Translations under genes and position numbers: made by a program
Part shown: positions 13,066 through 23,528 of the stretch, piece by piece
How positions within the stretch are numbered: the stretch's first letter is position 1
How the letters are laid out: each line of letters opens with the position of its first letter
Notes under the pieces: generated by a model
The model's database searches: none
Seen by the model: the letters and a program-made list of their open reading frames with translations, nothing else
What the model was told of the DNA's origin: nothing
NCBI GenBank assembly: GCA_009192285.1
Contig: WBVU01000009.1
Coordinates: forward strand, 1,488,001 to 1,552,000
Direction of reading: 5' to 3'
Length of the DNA stretch: 64,000 nucleotides
DNA from: Morchella semilibera
Lineage: Eukaryota; Ascomycota; Pezizomycetes; Pezizales; Morchellaceae

Positions 13066-14256
13066 ATGTAGATGGCGGGGTAATTTGATTGATGTATTGA
13101 TGTAAATTTGATGCGTAAGACCTGCTGGAAGATGTCTCTCTATTCCTCTTTATAGACGTTTCTCACCTCACTCGGATAAGAAAGGGTCTATTTAATTTTC
13201 TATGTTTCTTTATTTTTCTTTCTATAGAATAATTAGTACACATATATCCCTAATTGGAAGTCTAAATACCCAATCAGGAAGTGTCTACTGAATTAGCGCA
13301 TCCCATTTCCTATAGACGCCTTCCCCCTCCACCGGAACACCCCCCAGCGGGACAACTAAACCTAAGACCAAACAATATCTGTTCCATTGAGGGGTGTGTT
13401 CCAGTGGAGGGGGAAGCTGTCTCTATACTATCAATTCTCACTCTCTTTTCCTTCCCCTGCCCCGTACACAAACTCTCTTTGGACCAGCGCACATCGCATC
13501 ACGTGAGGGTGAATCTCTGGCTACATTCGGGCTATATACATGTATCCATTGGTGGTCCATCAGTTCTTATTGCGCTGTGTGTATCAGACACTATATTCAG
13601 ATCACAATCCAGTACAGCCCCGCATTTCCCGACACATCTTCTCAACAGAGATTTTAGGCCAGGCATCAATTCCGAGAGGTGCTGCAACTAGTAATTTTGA
13701 CCAGGGGTGGTTGTTGGCCTAAGGTTTCTAATGGTGAGTTACTGATGCACTCACTGATGCCCTCCCTGGGGCGCGTATTTATACTGGTTCATTTACTGAT
13801 GTTTTCGTTACGAACCCATTTTGGGAATAGGCAGATCCAGACCACCGCCTGCAGTAAAGGAAGTCAAAGCACTACATAACACCTTTTTTCACCGCCCTCC
13901 CAACATGTACACCCATGGTGTATACCGTATATCCAGCAACCCCCTGTGCTCTGCTCTGTTACACACAAGGACAAGGCTGCATCATAACCACTCACTCGGA
14001 CCCAGCACCGCCATAGTCACGTGATAGGGCCTTTTTCTGCTTGTTAGGCTGCATGATAATATCACATCACATTATGCAAACGGGGTGGCTGTGGGCCATA
14101 CAATTCTCTGTGCGACCACTCGAGGGATACCGATTAAAGGCAAGGCTGTCAGATTGGTTAGTACCACCAGTAGTAGATCAACATACTATATATATGACCT
14201 CCCCTCACTCCCCCGCGGGGGAGATGGGAGATAGAGTACTCTACTGCTACAACTAG
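13066..14256. other. intergenic, Asp-box gene to F-box gene
   Basis: Contains the 3' region of the Asp-box gene (AT-rich, near 13190-13260) and a foldback element at 13311-13427. The 136-residue frame at 13281-13691 overlaps that element and has no coding features, so no gene is called. Confidence 0.6.
13311..13427. mobile_element. foldback element (MITE-like), 117 bp
   Basis: The arm at 13320-13345 (CTTCCCCCTCCACCGGAACA...) is the reverse complement of 13391-13416 over 26 bases with two differences. The match extends outward imperfectly to TATAG at 13311 and CTATA at 13427, compatible with a TA target site. About 45 bp of loop. Confidence 0.6.
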
Positions 14257-16210
14257 ATGAGCGCGAGTACAAACTGGATCCTCCACCGCGTCTTATCCAG
14301 AATTGACGTGCCCCGCTCCGGTCCCTGGCCAGAGATGATCAACATCAAGCCTGATGACTATGGACAAGTTCCGCGCGAGAAGCGCGTCCTGGACCGCGGC
14401 ATCCACGTGCAGCTCACGCTCAGTTCATCCAGGACTGAAAGGGTTGATCAAGAGGCGGTGGAGTACTTCAGGGCGCACCCTCCACCTGCTCCTCCTGCGC
14501 CGGCTCGGAGTCGAGGTGAGATCCAGTCAGTATATATATATATAAATTGGGGGGACGGAATTCTCACAGCAGGTTGTTGGAGCAGCATCGATATTTGCGG
14601 GTCGGGCCCGCCGTGGCAGCGGAGATGCTGATGCTGATAGCGGCAGCAGCACATTCCACCTCCCGCCAGAGATCACCTCCCAGATCCTCTCGCACTTCCT
14701 CGCGCTCGACGCCCAGCGCTCCCACCAAGACCCAGAGTACAGAACCTACTGTTCCCTCTGCCACCTCTCGAATCTCTACAGCATCGCGCTGACCTCCCGC
14801 GCCTGGAACGGCCCCGCCACAGAGGCGCTCTACAGCACCCTCAAGCTGACTCTCGACGACCTATGCGCCTACCACCACCTGGGGATCCCCTGGCGCGACG
14901 GCCTCCTCTGGTTCGCCCGGCGCACCACCTACCTCCCCGACCGCTACCTCAAGCCGCTCCTCCGCACGCTCACCGCGCGCCCGCAGCTCGCCCGCATGTT
15001 CCGCACGCTCGAGATCGACCTCCATGCCCACCTCTCCAGGGATTACCGGAACATGTCGCTGTGGACCAAGATCATCACGCTGTGCACCGGGCTTGTCCGA
15101 GTCCGGGGTGACCCGTGCGTGTTCTTTGCCCCTATGGACCCATACCAGGAGGGGTCGCTGGCGCACGACATGCTGAACTATGTGTCGCGCGGGACACTCT
15201 ACCGCGGGGAGGAGGCACTGGCGCAGGGGCGGCAGAAGCGGATGTGGAGGGCGCTGGCGGCGCACACCGCATGGGAGGAGTGGGTGTGGACGCCGGGGTG
15301 CATGGGCATCACGGTGCCGGCGTTCAAGCGCTTCCATATGGGGTGGCAGGCACTACGGCGGCTCGAGATCCGGGGGCTATGCTTTTCGAGAGAGGCGGGC
15401 CACGGCAGCGGGGGCGTGTACACGGAGGAGCAGGCAGAGGGCTCGATCGAGTGCCTGGGAGGGCTGGAGGAGGTGGTACTGAGGGGCTCGGCGATGCGGG
15501 TCCTGAGGTGGGTCCCGCACGGGCGGCTGACGGCGCTCAGCGTCGAGGTCGCCATAAGCGGGGAGTCGGGGGAGCTCCGGCCAGAGCTGCAGGAGCTGTG
15601 GGCGTGGCTGGCGCCAGAGGCGGCAGCAGAGGGCGGGTCGAGGCTGCGGAGCTTCGCAATCACAACCAAAAGCTACCACGCAGCCTACATGGAGAGGTGG
15701 CTGCCAAAGACACTCTCCTTCCTCCCCGAGCTCTACAGCCTCAGCGTGTCGCTGAGCTACGTGGACGGCAGTTCCAGGCTGATCACCCTCAACGGCGAGG
15801 ACTCCATGGCGGCCATGATGCCGCCGTGGCAGGCTGCGTTCCCGCCCGGACTGAGGCTGCGGAGGCTGGTGTTCTTTTGCCCTGGGTTCTCGCACAACCG
15901 CTTCCTGGCCGGTGTGCTGCAGAACCATGGGGTGTGGCCGGCGCTGCGGGAGGTGGAGTATTGCCATAGTGCGGCGCTGGCGGAGGTGGAGGATGGGGGC
16001 GTTGTGGACGCGGCGGGGAGCAGGCGGAAGGGGGCCGTGGTGGAGGGGGAGCTGAGGATGGAGCTGGGGAGGAGGGGCTTACGGGTTGTTGGCGGGGACG
16101 AGGACGGGGGCGGGGGCGGGGACGGGGACGGGGGTGAGGCATTAGTTAAACCGGCGGATGCGCATATTGAGGTTGGAAGAGTCTATGTAAGGAAGATTGC
16201 ATGGCTGTGA
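14257..16210 (+). CDS. F-box-like protein with leucine-rich C-terminal region
   Basis: Two-exon model of 637 residues: exon 1 14257-14529, exon 2 14570-16210. Exon 1 ends in the same frame if a 40-bp intron (gtatat...ttctcacag) is removed. A 67-70-bp intron using the donor at 14516 and an acceptor at 14582 or 14585 also keeps the frame. Near residue 120 the motif FHLPPEITSQILSHFL, followed by a Leu/Ser-rich stretch and SRAWN-x-PATEALYSTL, is typical of fungal F-box-like domains, which recruit substrates to SCF ubiquitin ligases through Skp1. The rest is Leu-rich with Trp-rich segments, and there is a Gly/Asp low-complexity stretch near the C-terminus. Very GC-rich codons. It is convergent with the WKF gene (358 bp between). 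Substrate unknown; exon 1 is less certain than exon 2. Confidence 0.72.
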
Positions 16211-16568
16211 GGCTTTTTGTATTTATATTTATTATTTATTTGATTACTATCTATATAGATTCCTGTTTCACGTTGGTTATTCCTATTCCTCTTGTCCTAC
16301 TTGAATCTGCTCTTATTTCCTTCTATCAGGATGAAGTTCTTTGTCTGCCAGTACATACATATATTAGCCCCTCCCATCCTATCACTATGCAGCAGTAAGT
16401 ACAGTGGCCAAAGAACAATAACCCCCGCAGGCCCCATAAAACCCGCCGAGAGAAGCAGTAGAGTAAATACACCGTTCCTCCCTCCGCAAAAGGTACAACC
16501 CGCGAACTCACAAAGGACAACGAAAAGAAAAGAAAAAAAAGGGGGGAAGCCCACACTCACTCACTCAC
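16211..16568. other. convergent intergenic region with TCAC microsatellite
   Basis: The shared 3' region of the F-box and WKF genes. It is AT-rich just after the F-box stop and ends in a (TCAC)n run at about 16556-16578 that overlaps the stop codon of the WKF gene. No further gene is seen. Confidence 0.7.
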
Positions 16569-16578
16569 TCACTCACTC
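16556..16578. repeat. (TCAC)n microsatellite overlapping a stop codon
   Basis: About six TCAC units. On the minus strand the run supplies the TGA stop of the WKF-domain gene, and the adjacent CCACTC repeats encode its Gly-Ser tail. Length changes here would alter the C-terminus. Confidence 0.85.
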
Positions 16579-17783
16579 CCGTCCTCACTCCCACTCCCAC
16601 TCCCACTCCCCTCATCATCGTCATCCTCATCATCCTCCGCATGCCCCAACGCCGCCAGCACCAGCCTCGCCCTCTCGACGCCCGCCCTCTGCACCTGCAC
16701 ATCGACCCTCTCGCCATCGCGCCCGACCGTGTCCGCGCCGCGCTTAACAACGTCGTTTGCCGCGGCGAGCAGGCGGTCGCGCGCGCCCGCGCCCTGCAAG
16801 CCCGCAACATAGCCGGCGAGCGCGTCGCCGTGCGTGGCCGGGATCAGCGCGGGGTCCAGCGCGTGCCGCAGGACCCAGTTCTGCTTGGCCTTCTCGAACT
16901 TCCAGGCCGCGCGGTGGTCGTGGTGCGTGCGCAGGTAGGTTAGGTGCGACAGGGTGTTGGTGGAGGGGGCTGTTTTGCGCTTTTTGGAGGCCGGGGGTGG
17001 GTTCTCTTTTGATGTGGTGGTGGTGGCGCCCGCTGCTGTTGTGTCTTTCCCGCCAGCCGCCGCCGCCGGCGCATCGTCGTCGTCGTCGTCGTGGTCGCTA
17101 AACTTTTTCCTCTTCCCCGTGGACTCGAACTTGTACTTTACCCCCTGCCCCTGCTGCTCCCCCGTGTCCTTCTCCTTCCTCCCCCTCTCCGCGGGTGCGG
17201 GGGGGTCGTCGAAGCCGGCGGGCAGCTCGTTGACGGGGTAGTTTGCGAGGTGGCGCTGGTACGAGTCGTAGTGCGCAAAGGGGTCGTGGTTCTGGTAGAG
17301 CGTCTTTATGGAGTCGCCGTCCGTGGCCTTTGTGTCGGAGGTGAAGGTGACGGACTTGCGGAGCGTGCTGGCGCTGGCGGTGGTGCGGAGGAGGGACTTT
17401 GTCGTCGGGGGGTTCTTTGGCGTTGTGGGGGGGTTCTTTGGCGTCGTGGGCTTGTCCTTGTCCGGCTCTGCCTCTGCCTCTGCCTTTGTCTCCTTCTCCT
17501 TCTCTTTCTCCTTCTCTGCCTCTTTGCGCTCCTTCTTCTTCTTCTTCCGTTCCTTCCTGGCCTCCTCGCCCTCCTCCTCTGGAGCTTTCCCCCCCTTCTC
17601 CTTCTCCTTCTTCTTCTTCTTCCTCTTCCCCCTCCCCTCCCCCTCCCCCGCCACCCCCGGGTCCTTCACCTCCGGGTTCGACGGCGGCGGCGGCGGCGCC
17701 TCTCCTGCCACTGCTTCCACCGACTTTAGCTTCAAGCCCACCCTCTTCCACGCCGGCACGTGCACTGCGACGGTTGTTGACAT
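16569..17783 (-). CDS. WKF-domain protein (C7orf50-like), probably nucleolar
   Basis: Single exon, 404 residues. The C-terminal part at about 278-340 contains LSHLTYLRTHHDHRAAWKF followed by a Lys/Trp-rich helix. This is the signature of the WKF domain found in human C7orf50 and fungal homologues, a family whose known members localise to nucleoli. The N-terminal half is highly charged: long KKKK/EKEKE stretches, NPPTT repeats and acidic runs near 220-250. The C-terminal tail is acidic, then Gly-Ser. The charged low-complexity regions fit a nucleolar or RNA-binding role, but none is proven. The ATG at 17783 opens a conserved-looking VAVHVPAWKRVGLKLKS segment. Several long frames on both strands overlap it because the DNA is GC-rich and repetitive; only this frame carries a domain. 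Confidence 0.82.
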   Translation of the reverse strand: MSTTVAVHVPAWKRVGLKLKSVEAVAGEAPPPPPSNPEVKDPGVAGEGEGRGKRKKKKKEKEKGGKAPEEEGEEARKERKKKKKERKEAEKEKEKEKETKAEAEAEPDKDKPTTPKNPPTTPKNPPTTKSLLRTTASASTLRKSVTFTSDTKATDGDSIKTLYQNHDPFAHYDSYQRHLANYPVNELPAGFDDPPAPAERGRKEKDTGEQQGQGVKYKFESTGKRKKFSDHDDDDDDAPAAAAGGKDTTAAGATTTTSKENPPPASKKRKTAPSTNTLSHLTYLRTHHDHRAAWKFEKAKQNWVLRHALDPALIPATHGDALAGYVAGLQGAGARDRLLAAANDVVKRGADTVGRDGERVDVQVQRAGVERARLVLAALGHAEDDEDDDDEGSGSGSGSEDGSE

Positions 17784-18480
17784 TGCCCGGGTGTGGTGTG
17801 GTGTGTGGATGTGGATGTGGGCGTGGTGGTGTTTGGGGTTGGAGACGCGAAGAAAATTCGGTAATGGGAGAGGTGGTGGGACGTGGGGTACGCTGTGCTG
17901 CGGAGGGCTGAGACTGGGGTAGGGGTTGGGTTCGGTGTCGGTGTCGGTATTGTATCGGTATCGAAGAGTTCGGTATGGAGAGAGAGGAAGGTGATGTAAT
18001 GTAACAAGTATAAAGTGGGCGGTGATGCGTCATGGATATCACTCGAGGCGTAAGTGGGTGTGTGGGTGTGTGAGTGAGTCATGCTGCATCACTCGGCGTC
18101 GGCAGTGGCTGTGTCTCCCCTTCCCGCCTGGCGAGTATCCGCAGTTGATCAGCCACAGACAGATATATATGTATCTGATAACTGTAGCTATGGGCGGCCC
18201 ATGATTTGTCTGCACTTGCAATTGTGTAGTTAGTTACATGTAGTTAATCACCCGTACCTTCCACGAACAGTTCCTCGGCTGGCATTCCTTACGTACCCAC
18301 ATACATACTACTAGCAGGTACATGCATGTATACATGTACTCTAGTCTCCTCTCCTCCGCTCCCCCAATCCCATACATTTCATTGCCCTGAAATTAATGAT
18401 GTAAACAAAAAAAAAGCCTTTGATGCGTTGCCAAGGAGATCGATCTTTCCGCTCATAAACTACAACGACACAAACAAAAG

Positions 18481-18636
18481 CATCGTGGCGTGGCCTAGTG
18501 GTAATACACTGGGCTGCGTCATATGACCACGACAGGTTCAAATCCTGGTGGGAGCAGTGATGAGAAAGCCCAACATGGTAGCGACGCTCTTGAGGGATGA
18601 CTACTTCTTCACGTAAGTCTTTTGTTGCCGGCTTTT
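18481..18636 (+). ncRNA. possible Pol III unit or tRNA-derived SINE
   Basis: A perfect-looking A box (TGGCCTAGTGG, 18491-18501) and a B box (GGTTCAAATCC, 18535-18545) are separated as in a tRNA gene. A TTTTTT Pol III terminator follows at about 18631. The flanks do not make a tRNA acceptor stem and no anticodon stem forms, so it is not a functional tRNA. A SINE head with about 90 bp of unrelated body, or a short Pol III RNA, is more likely. No second copy was found in the window. Confidence 0.35.
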
Positions 18637-20046
18637 TTATCATTTAACCGCGAGTTACTATGGAGCAGTGGTAGACAGATCCTCTCCACGGTATGTACAT
18701 TACATAGTAGATTGTACGTGCACCATCATCGACACCAGAATCAAACATCCGAAGCAGAACAGAGCTACTCCCGCTATAGTGTGGTGTGGCGCGGCGCGGC
18801 CCTCCTTCCAGCGGCTGGTGGCTCATGTGGCTACATGTAATTACTACGAAGGTTTCGAGTGTAGTGCGCCACAGACCGGTCTTCCCAGGGACATTGACAG
18901 CGGGGCTGAGTCTATCCAGGCCAGGCCATGTGCAGAGCCCCATTACACTACCCCACTAATATAACCCCCCAACCGCGCAGAACAAACAACCCCCCACACG
19001 AATGGAGCGGATGCTGACACGGTCGACTTCGCAGCAGGGCGTACGCTTCGAACCCCAACCCTGCCTTCCGTATATGGCCAGACACCTACATGTAGCTATA
19101 GGACCAGAGAATCCCGCGTGTCAATGCTTCCGCCGACCACAGCTAGCCAACCCTCCATTTCCCCGTGCAACCGCATCTACCGCTCCAAAGCCTGTAGAAC
19201 AGACCACAAGCACAATGGTAGCCGCATCTATCGAGACATGCTCACTGAGTATTCCACAGCTCTTGGCTTGCGACAGGAGCTCCCCCCCCCCCCCCAAGCA
19301 GGGTGTAGTAGTGCGCCGTGCAGATACCTACGCATGTCTCGCTCGGCCTGCCACTATCGATCGGCTTCTCACGGATGGCATAGGCTGCCCTCCCCTATAT
19401 GTATGTACATAGTTAGCCCATTGGCCTGTATATACATCCCCGGGGGCGCCAGGCAGAATAAAAATTTATCACTAGACTCTTTGTAGTTCGCCCATTGGTA
19501 TGCGTAGTGGTGGGCACGGGATAAGCTATCTCGAGATACCTTTGGCAAAAGCAAGGCAAGACTTAGGGACAGCGCTGCGGCGCGAGACAGGGTGCATTGG
19601 TCATTGACTTTTCAGTTTGATATTACAAACGAGGGTTAGGGTTTGGCAACTGACCAACGCATTTTTTCTGGCGGCAAAGCCGTCAAGACAAGACAGACCC
19701 GCGTCTTGCAGCTTGCGCCTATACCACCCATGGGGAACCCCCGCCCCCCCCCCAAAAAAAAAAAACCCCCCTTATTATCCAACTTCTGCCCCGAGTACGT
19801 ACGTACATACAAGTGTAAGTATATCTACATACAAAAGAACAGGCTCTCGGCCATATTCTAGATCTCTCCAAGTGCACATAATATTAGTACATATGTATAT
19901 ATCGCGGTCGATCGCCTACGTACGATTACGTTACTTGCGTAAGTACCCGCGCCCGGCAACCAACCACCTCGGCGCGCGCGGGAATAATCATTGACCCCGC
20001 AAGACCCTGCAGGCTGCAGCGCTGCAGGGGAAAGCTTGGCGTTGGC

Positions 20047-20062
20047 ACACACACACACACAC
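20047..20062. repeat. (CA)n microsatellite
   Basis: About eight uninterrupted CA dinucleotides followed by TATA. Non-coding. Confidence 0.85.
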
Positions 20063-20686
20063 ATATAAAATGTTGGGACGAGGCAAAAAAAAAAAGGCCC
20101 TGCATTAGATGCTGTCGCGTTCTTGTTGGTAGGGACCCTTTCTTTCTAGAGGAGGTTTAGACGTCTAAGAGAGGAGGTCGGCATTGGTAATATCAAGACC
20201 GAGAAAATAAGATATATTAGCTATCTCCTGGGCTGCTGAGACTTGCAGGAGTTCCTGTTTTGGTGGCGGGAACCCGCAAAAGCAACAGGCTCACTGGTGA
20301 CTAGCTATATATGCCACGCCTCGAATAGCAAGTCCTGGATTCTGCGAGTCTTAACGGGGATCCTAGCTCTGTGGGGACCAAAGAGTTACATATGAAGGAG
20401 AGTCTCGCATAGACAGGATTGGAGTGCGCGTGTGTGTTCGTCACATGCATATGATAGGGAAGTAGCGGTCCAGAACCTAAAAGAACAGCAAGTAGGTAGA
20501 TGGGGTCAAGTTAAGCACCCTGTAGGGGGGCAAGGTGCCCAGCTGTACGTGGTCGACAGTGGGGATAGCTATCGAAGAAAGATCAGCTAGAGCCACATTG
20601 ATTACTTGCACATACGCAGCGCTGTCAGGTCTGAATTATATATTATTAGCCTATTATAAGTGTGTCGATGGTAATACTAGCGCGCT

Positions 20687-20936
20687 AGTATCCCTTCGTC
20701 GCGTCTGTCAATGAAATGCCCCTCCAGAAAAACAAATAATTCCCCCATTATCTCCCGGACGTATGAGACATTGGAGAGCCTCTCTCATGCATAAACCTGC
20801 GAACTTTATGGCGCATTGGTAGTGTTCTAAGGACTACAGCCGCAAAATTTCAGGCGCTAATACATGAGAGAGATTCTCCAATGTCTTATACGTCCAGGAC
20901 ATAGGGGGACAACAATCGACAGACGAGGGGATAGTA
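20687..20936. mobile_element. MITE-like element with long inverted repeats
   Basis: The inner arm 20741-20792 matches the reverse complement of 20860-20910 along about 50 bases (shared core GGACGTATRAGACATTGGAG). The match resumes outward: AGTATCCCTTCGTC...TCTGTC at 20687 pairs with the complement of GACAGACGAGGGGATAGTA ending near 20936, with a roughly 20-base insertion in the left arm. Total arms are about 75 bp. There is no open frame inside. An 18-bp palindrome (20674-20691) overlaps the left boundary. Confidence 0.65.
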
Positions 20937-21056
20937 CAGCCTCTGGTAGAGTTATTGTAGAGACGGGGGCCTAAAAACAGGGTTTAGGTGACTGGTCCAT
21001 GTCAGCTAATAGAACTCTTGCCACACTTCTACAGTAATTCTACCAGAGGCTGTACT
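20933..21056. mobile_element. foldback element, TA-flanked, 29-bp arms
   Basis: 20933-20961 and 21028-21056 are inverted repeats, 27 of 29 identical; both differences are transitions. Taking the termini as CAGCCTCTGG gives TA dinucleotides on both sides, the target site of Tc1/mariner and pogo-type elements. It abuts the preceding element. Its interior segment GGGCCTAAAAACAGGG recurs, inverted, inside the element at 22076-22192, so the two are related. Confidence 0.7.
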
Positions 21057-22075
21057 GTACTGTGGAACTCTGGCCCGGCCTGTAGTTAGGCTTGTACTGT
21101 GAGTGGTCTGTGGTCTTTGTCCAGGCTAGTTGAACGCTTCCACCATTATGCAGCTGGCGGCTTGTGAGATCGATCATGTGGTCCGGCTAGGGGAGTCGAG
21201 TGAGCGGCTGTGAACCAATACGTAATGACATAGCTACAATACTACGGTATTGGTACAACATTATTATTGCTATGCTGATTTAATTTAATTTTCTAGTCAG
21301 ATAAGTTAATTAGTAGAGTAAAGATCGACTTCTATAATGCACGATTAGTTGACCAATCATTATCAACCGTCCGACTGATCATGACTGGTGGGAGATTTTG
21401 TCTACAGCAACAACGAGAAGAAAGTGCTCTTTCCCCCCCTCTCATATCCTGGTAGATTTCGGACCAGTTCCAGATATTTATTCGGGCCAGGATCGAGCTA
21501 GACCTTAATTAAGAGGGCCCGTGAAGATCGACACCAGGTCACCGTCAATGATTACTACATGTAGTATTGTTTAGATAAAATACGCATTTCCATATGATCA
21601 TTCCATACTGTACGAGCGCATCATCATGAGTATTAGCTCTCGATCCAGCTCGATGATTCCGGTGAGAAGGCCGCGGGTGATTTAAGAGGCTGGAACAATT
21701 AAATATGGGAGAGATTAACTTGCATTCGATTCCACCCTTAAGATCAATACGTCGCTCGATCTAATTCAACAAACTAATAGATAGTTATTCGCGCGTTAAT
21801 TGAGTCGTGAGAATTAGAAGTTTCGTGAATTAGAAGTCGACAACCACTTACCAAGTTTTTGTTTTCTGGCTTGGCCGTCGAGCGCCGGGGCCCGGCAGAC
21901 CACTCATTACTACTGCGCTGTTGACCTCTCGGACACAAGTCTGTTTCGGGGTGAATGAGCATGAGGGATATGAAGTTCATAGGTGGATGGGGGAAAAAGA
22001 AAGGAAGAGCTAGATTAGAGGATGCTGACATATGGGCCATGGGACTAAACGCGCTCCCAGTGCAGTTACCCGCTG

Positions 22076-22192
22076 CTACAGTGATGGGGAAAATTATTGT
22101 AGAAGTACGGTACGAGTCCTATTGGCTGGGGCAGCCACCTAAACCCTGTTTTTAGGCCCCTGTTTCTAAAATAATTTTTCCCATCGCTGTAG
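22076..22192. mobile_element. foldback element related to the one at 20933
   Basis: 22076-22104 and 22164-22192 are 29-base inverted repeats with three differences. Ends read TA-CAG...CTG-TA, again a TA target. The arm shares the pattern TACAG...GG...AATTA.TGTAGA with the element at 20933. The loop contains the same 24-28-base internal block in inverted orientation. This makes a small family of non-autonomous elements; no transposase is seen. Confidence 0.7.
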
Positions 22193-23528
22193 CTGTGAAT
22201 GATCCTCCTGTAGGATCAAATCAGGTTTTCTTTCCTATTACCTCGGCCTATAAGCTTCTGTAACGAGGGCGGGGCAGGTTATTACGTGTAGATCATGTAG
22301 AGAAAACTCTTCTCCTGCGCATGTATCTGCTCCTTCTCCGTTATGTTTGGATTGCTGATTGGTAGATAAAAAGGATCAGCTATATATTTACTTGGCTACT
22401 GGATCCATGGAAACGCCATGCAGTAGGTGATATTTGCGTGCACGTGTGTTATTAGTTGATTCGCTGTCCCCTGGCCACGATGGGTTCATTCTATAAACCA
22501 TTTTATGCGAAGGTAGCGCTGGTCTATCTTCTCGACACCCCAAGGCAGGCCAGCAGCTAACCTAGTGCTAATCAGTATTACAATTACAAAACTACATATG
22601 ACTAATATCAAAAAGAGAGGTTGGCTTGTGGCCCGAACCTACATGTATTTACATGTATGTATAAAGCCTAACCAATATGTTTCAGCCTTTTCCTCTCTGG
22701 TAGTACGTCAAGGTTGTTTCTATGTAGCTCGCGGCGTACCGGCCATGGTCTAACGTCTATATATTATCTATATACATTATAATTTGGGAGATTATTCGGA
22801 ATAGCTTATTCCTCCAGTTAGCGTTTTACTCAATAGTGTATCATGTGTCCTTGTATACATATACACCCCAAACATGCAAGTTTATTACATGTATGATCTG
22901 AGCTGAAGAATTGCACCTAAATCTACAAAACTTAACGTATAACTCCTACTGGTTGATGCGTCTAAAAAAAACACTTGCTTCACGGATCCGAGGTGCTTTT
23001 CAGCTGTGTGGCATCTGGGTGAAAAGGTTTCACAAGATGGCATAAAAGAAAAGCTACGACGTGTCAAAGGCCTGAGATTATGCATATGGGACACCTACTC
23101 CTGCGGAATTGGATTCATTCAAACACTTACAAAGCCTGGAAAACATCCATGACTTTATAATTTAGGGATAACGCACTGTCGAATCGCGGGATGATAATTT
23201 ACCGTCTGAGACGTAAATAGTTGCAAGGAATGTTCGGGATTTCAAGCCTAGATATATACTTTGGTATGAGAACTATTTTATCCAACTCATCCAAACTTGA
23301 ATCTCGTAAACCTATAGATGTAGAAACCGATATGGTATTCAGAAATGAAAAACGTTCATAAACTAACTAAAGTAAAAATAAATTGAATGGTAGTAATAGT
23401 AGAGGAAACAGACAGAGACTCCTGACATATATAACGAAAGAATGGATATCGTTTTCGAATTTCTGGGGGGTACATAATTTCATGAATCATAATTAGTCGC
23501 TCAAAAAACTCAAATTACTCAATCGCCT

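Larger units (their letters stand above)
17784..23528. other. gene-free interval with foldback elements and a Pol III-like unit
   Basis: Five and a half kilobases with no supportable gene. GT-rich promoter-like DNA precedes the WKF start (17784-18090). A tRNA-like A-box/B-box unit lies at 18481-18636, a CA microsatellite at 20047-20062, and inverted-repeat elements at 20687-20936, 20933-21056 and 22076-22192. TACATGTA palindromes are frequent. The 136-residue frame at 19002-19412 and its overlapping neighbours carry no domain and have no splice support. Confidence 0.6.

Noticed and set aside
17098-18042. 314-codon minus-strand frame overlapping the WKF gene
   Set aside because: It is a low-complexity shadow of GC-rich repetitive DNA; only the frame ending at 16569 carries a recognisable domain.
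18481-18560. Functional tRNA gene
   Set aside because: The A and B boxes are good, but no 7-bp acceptor stem, anticodon stem or valid anticodon loop can be formed from the flanks.
19002-19486. 136- and 122-codon overlapping plus-strand frames
   Set aside because: The composition follows the underlying C-rich DNA and a homopolymer run; there is no start context, domain or continuation.
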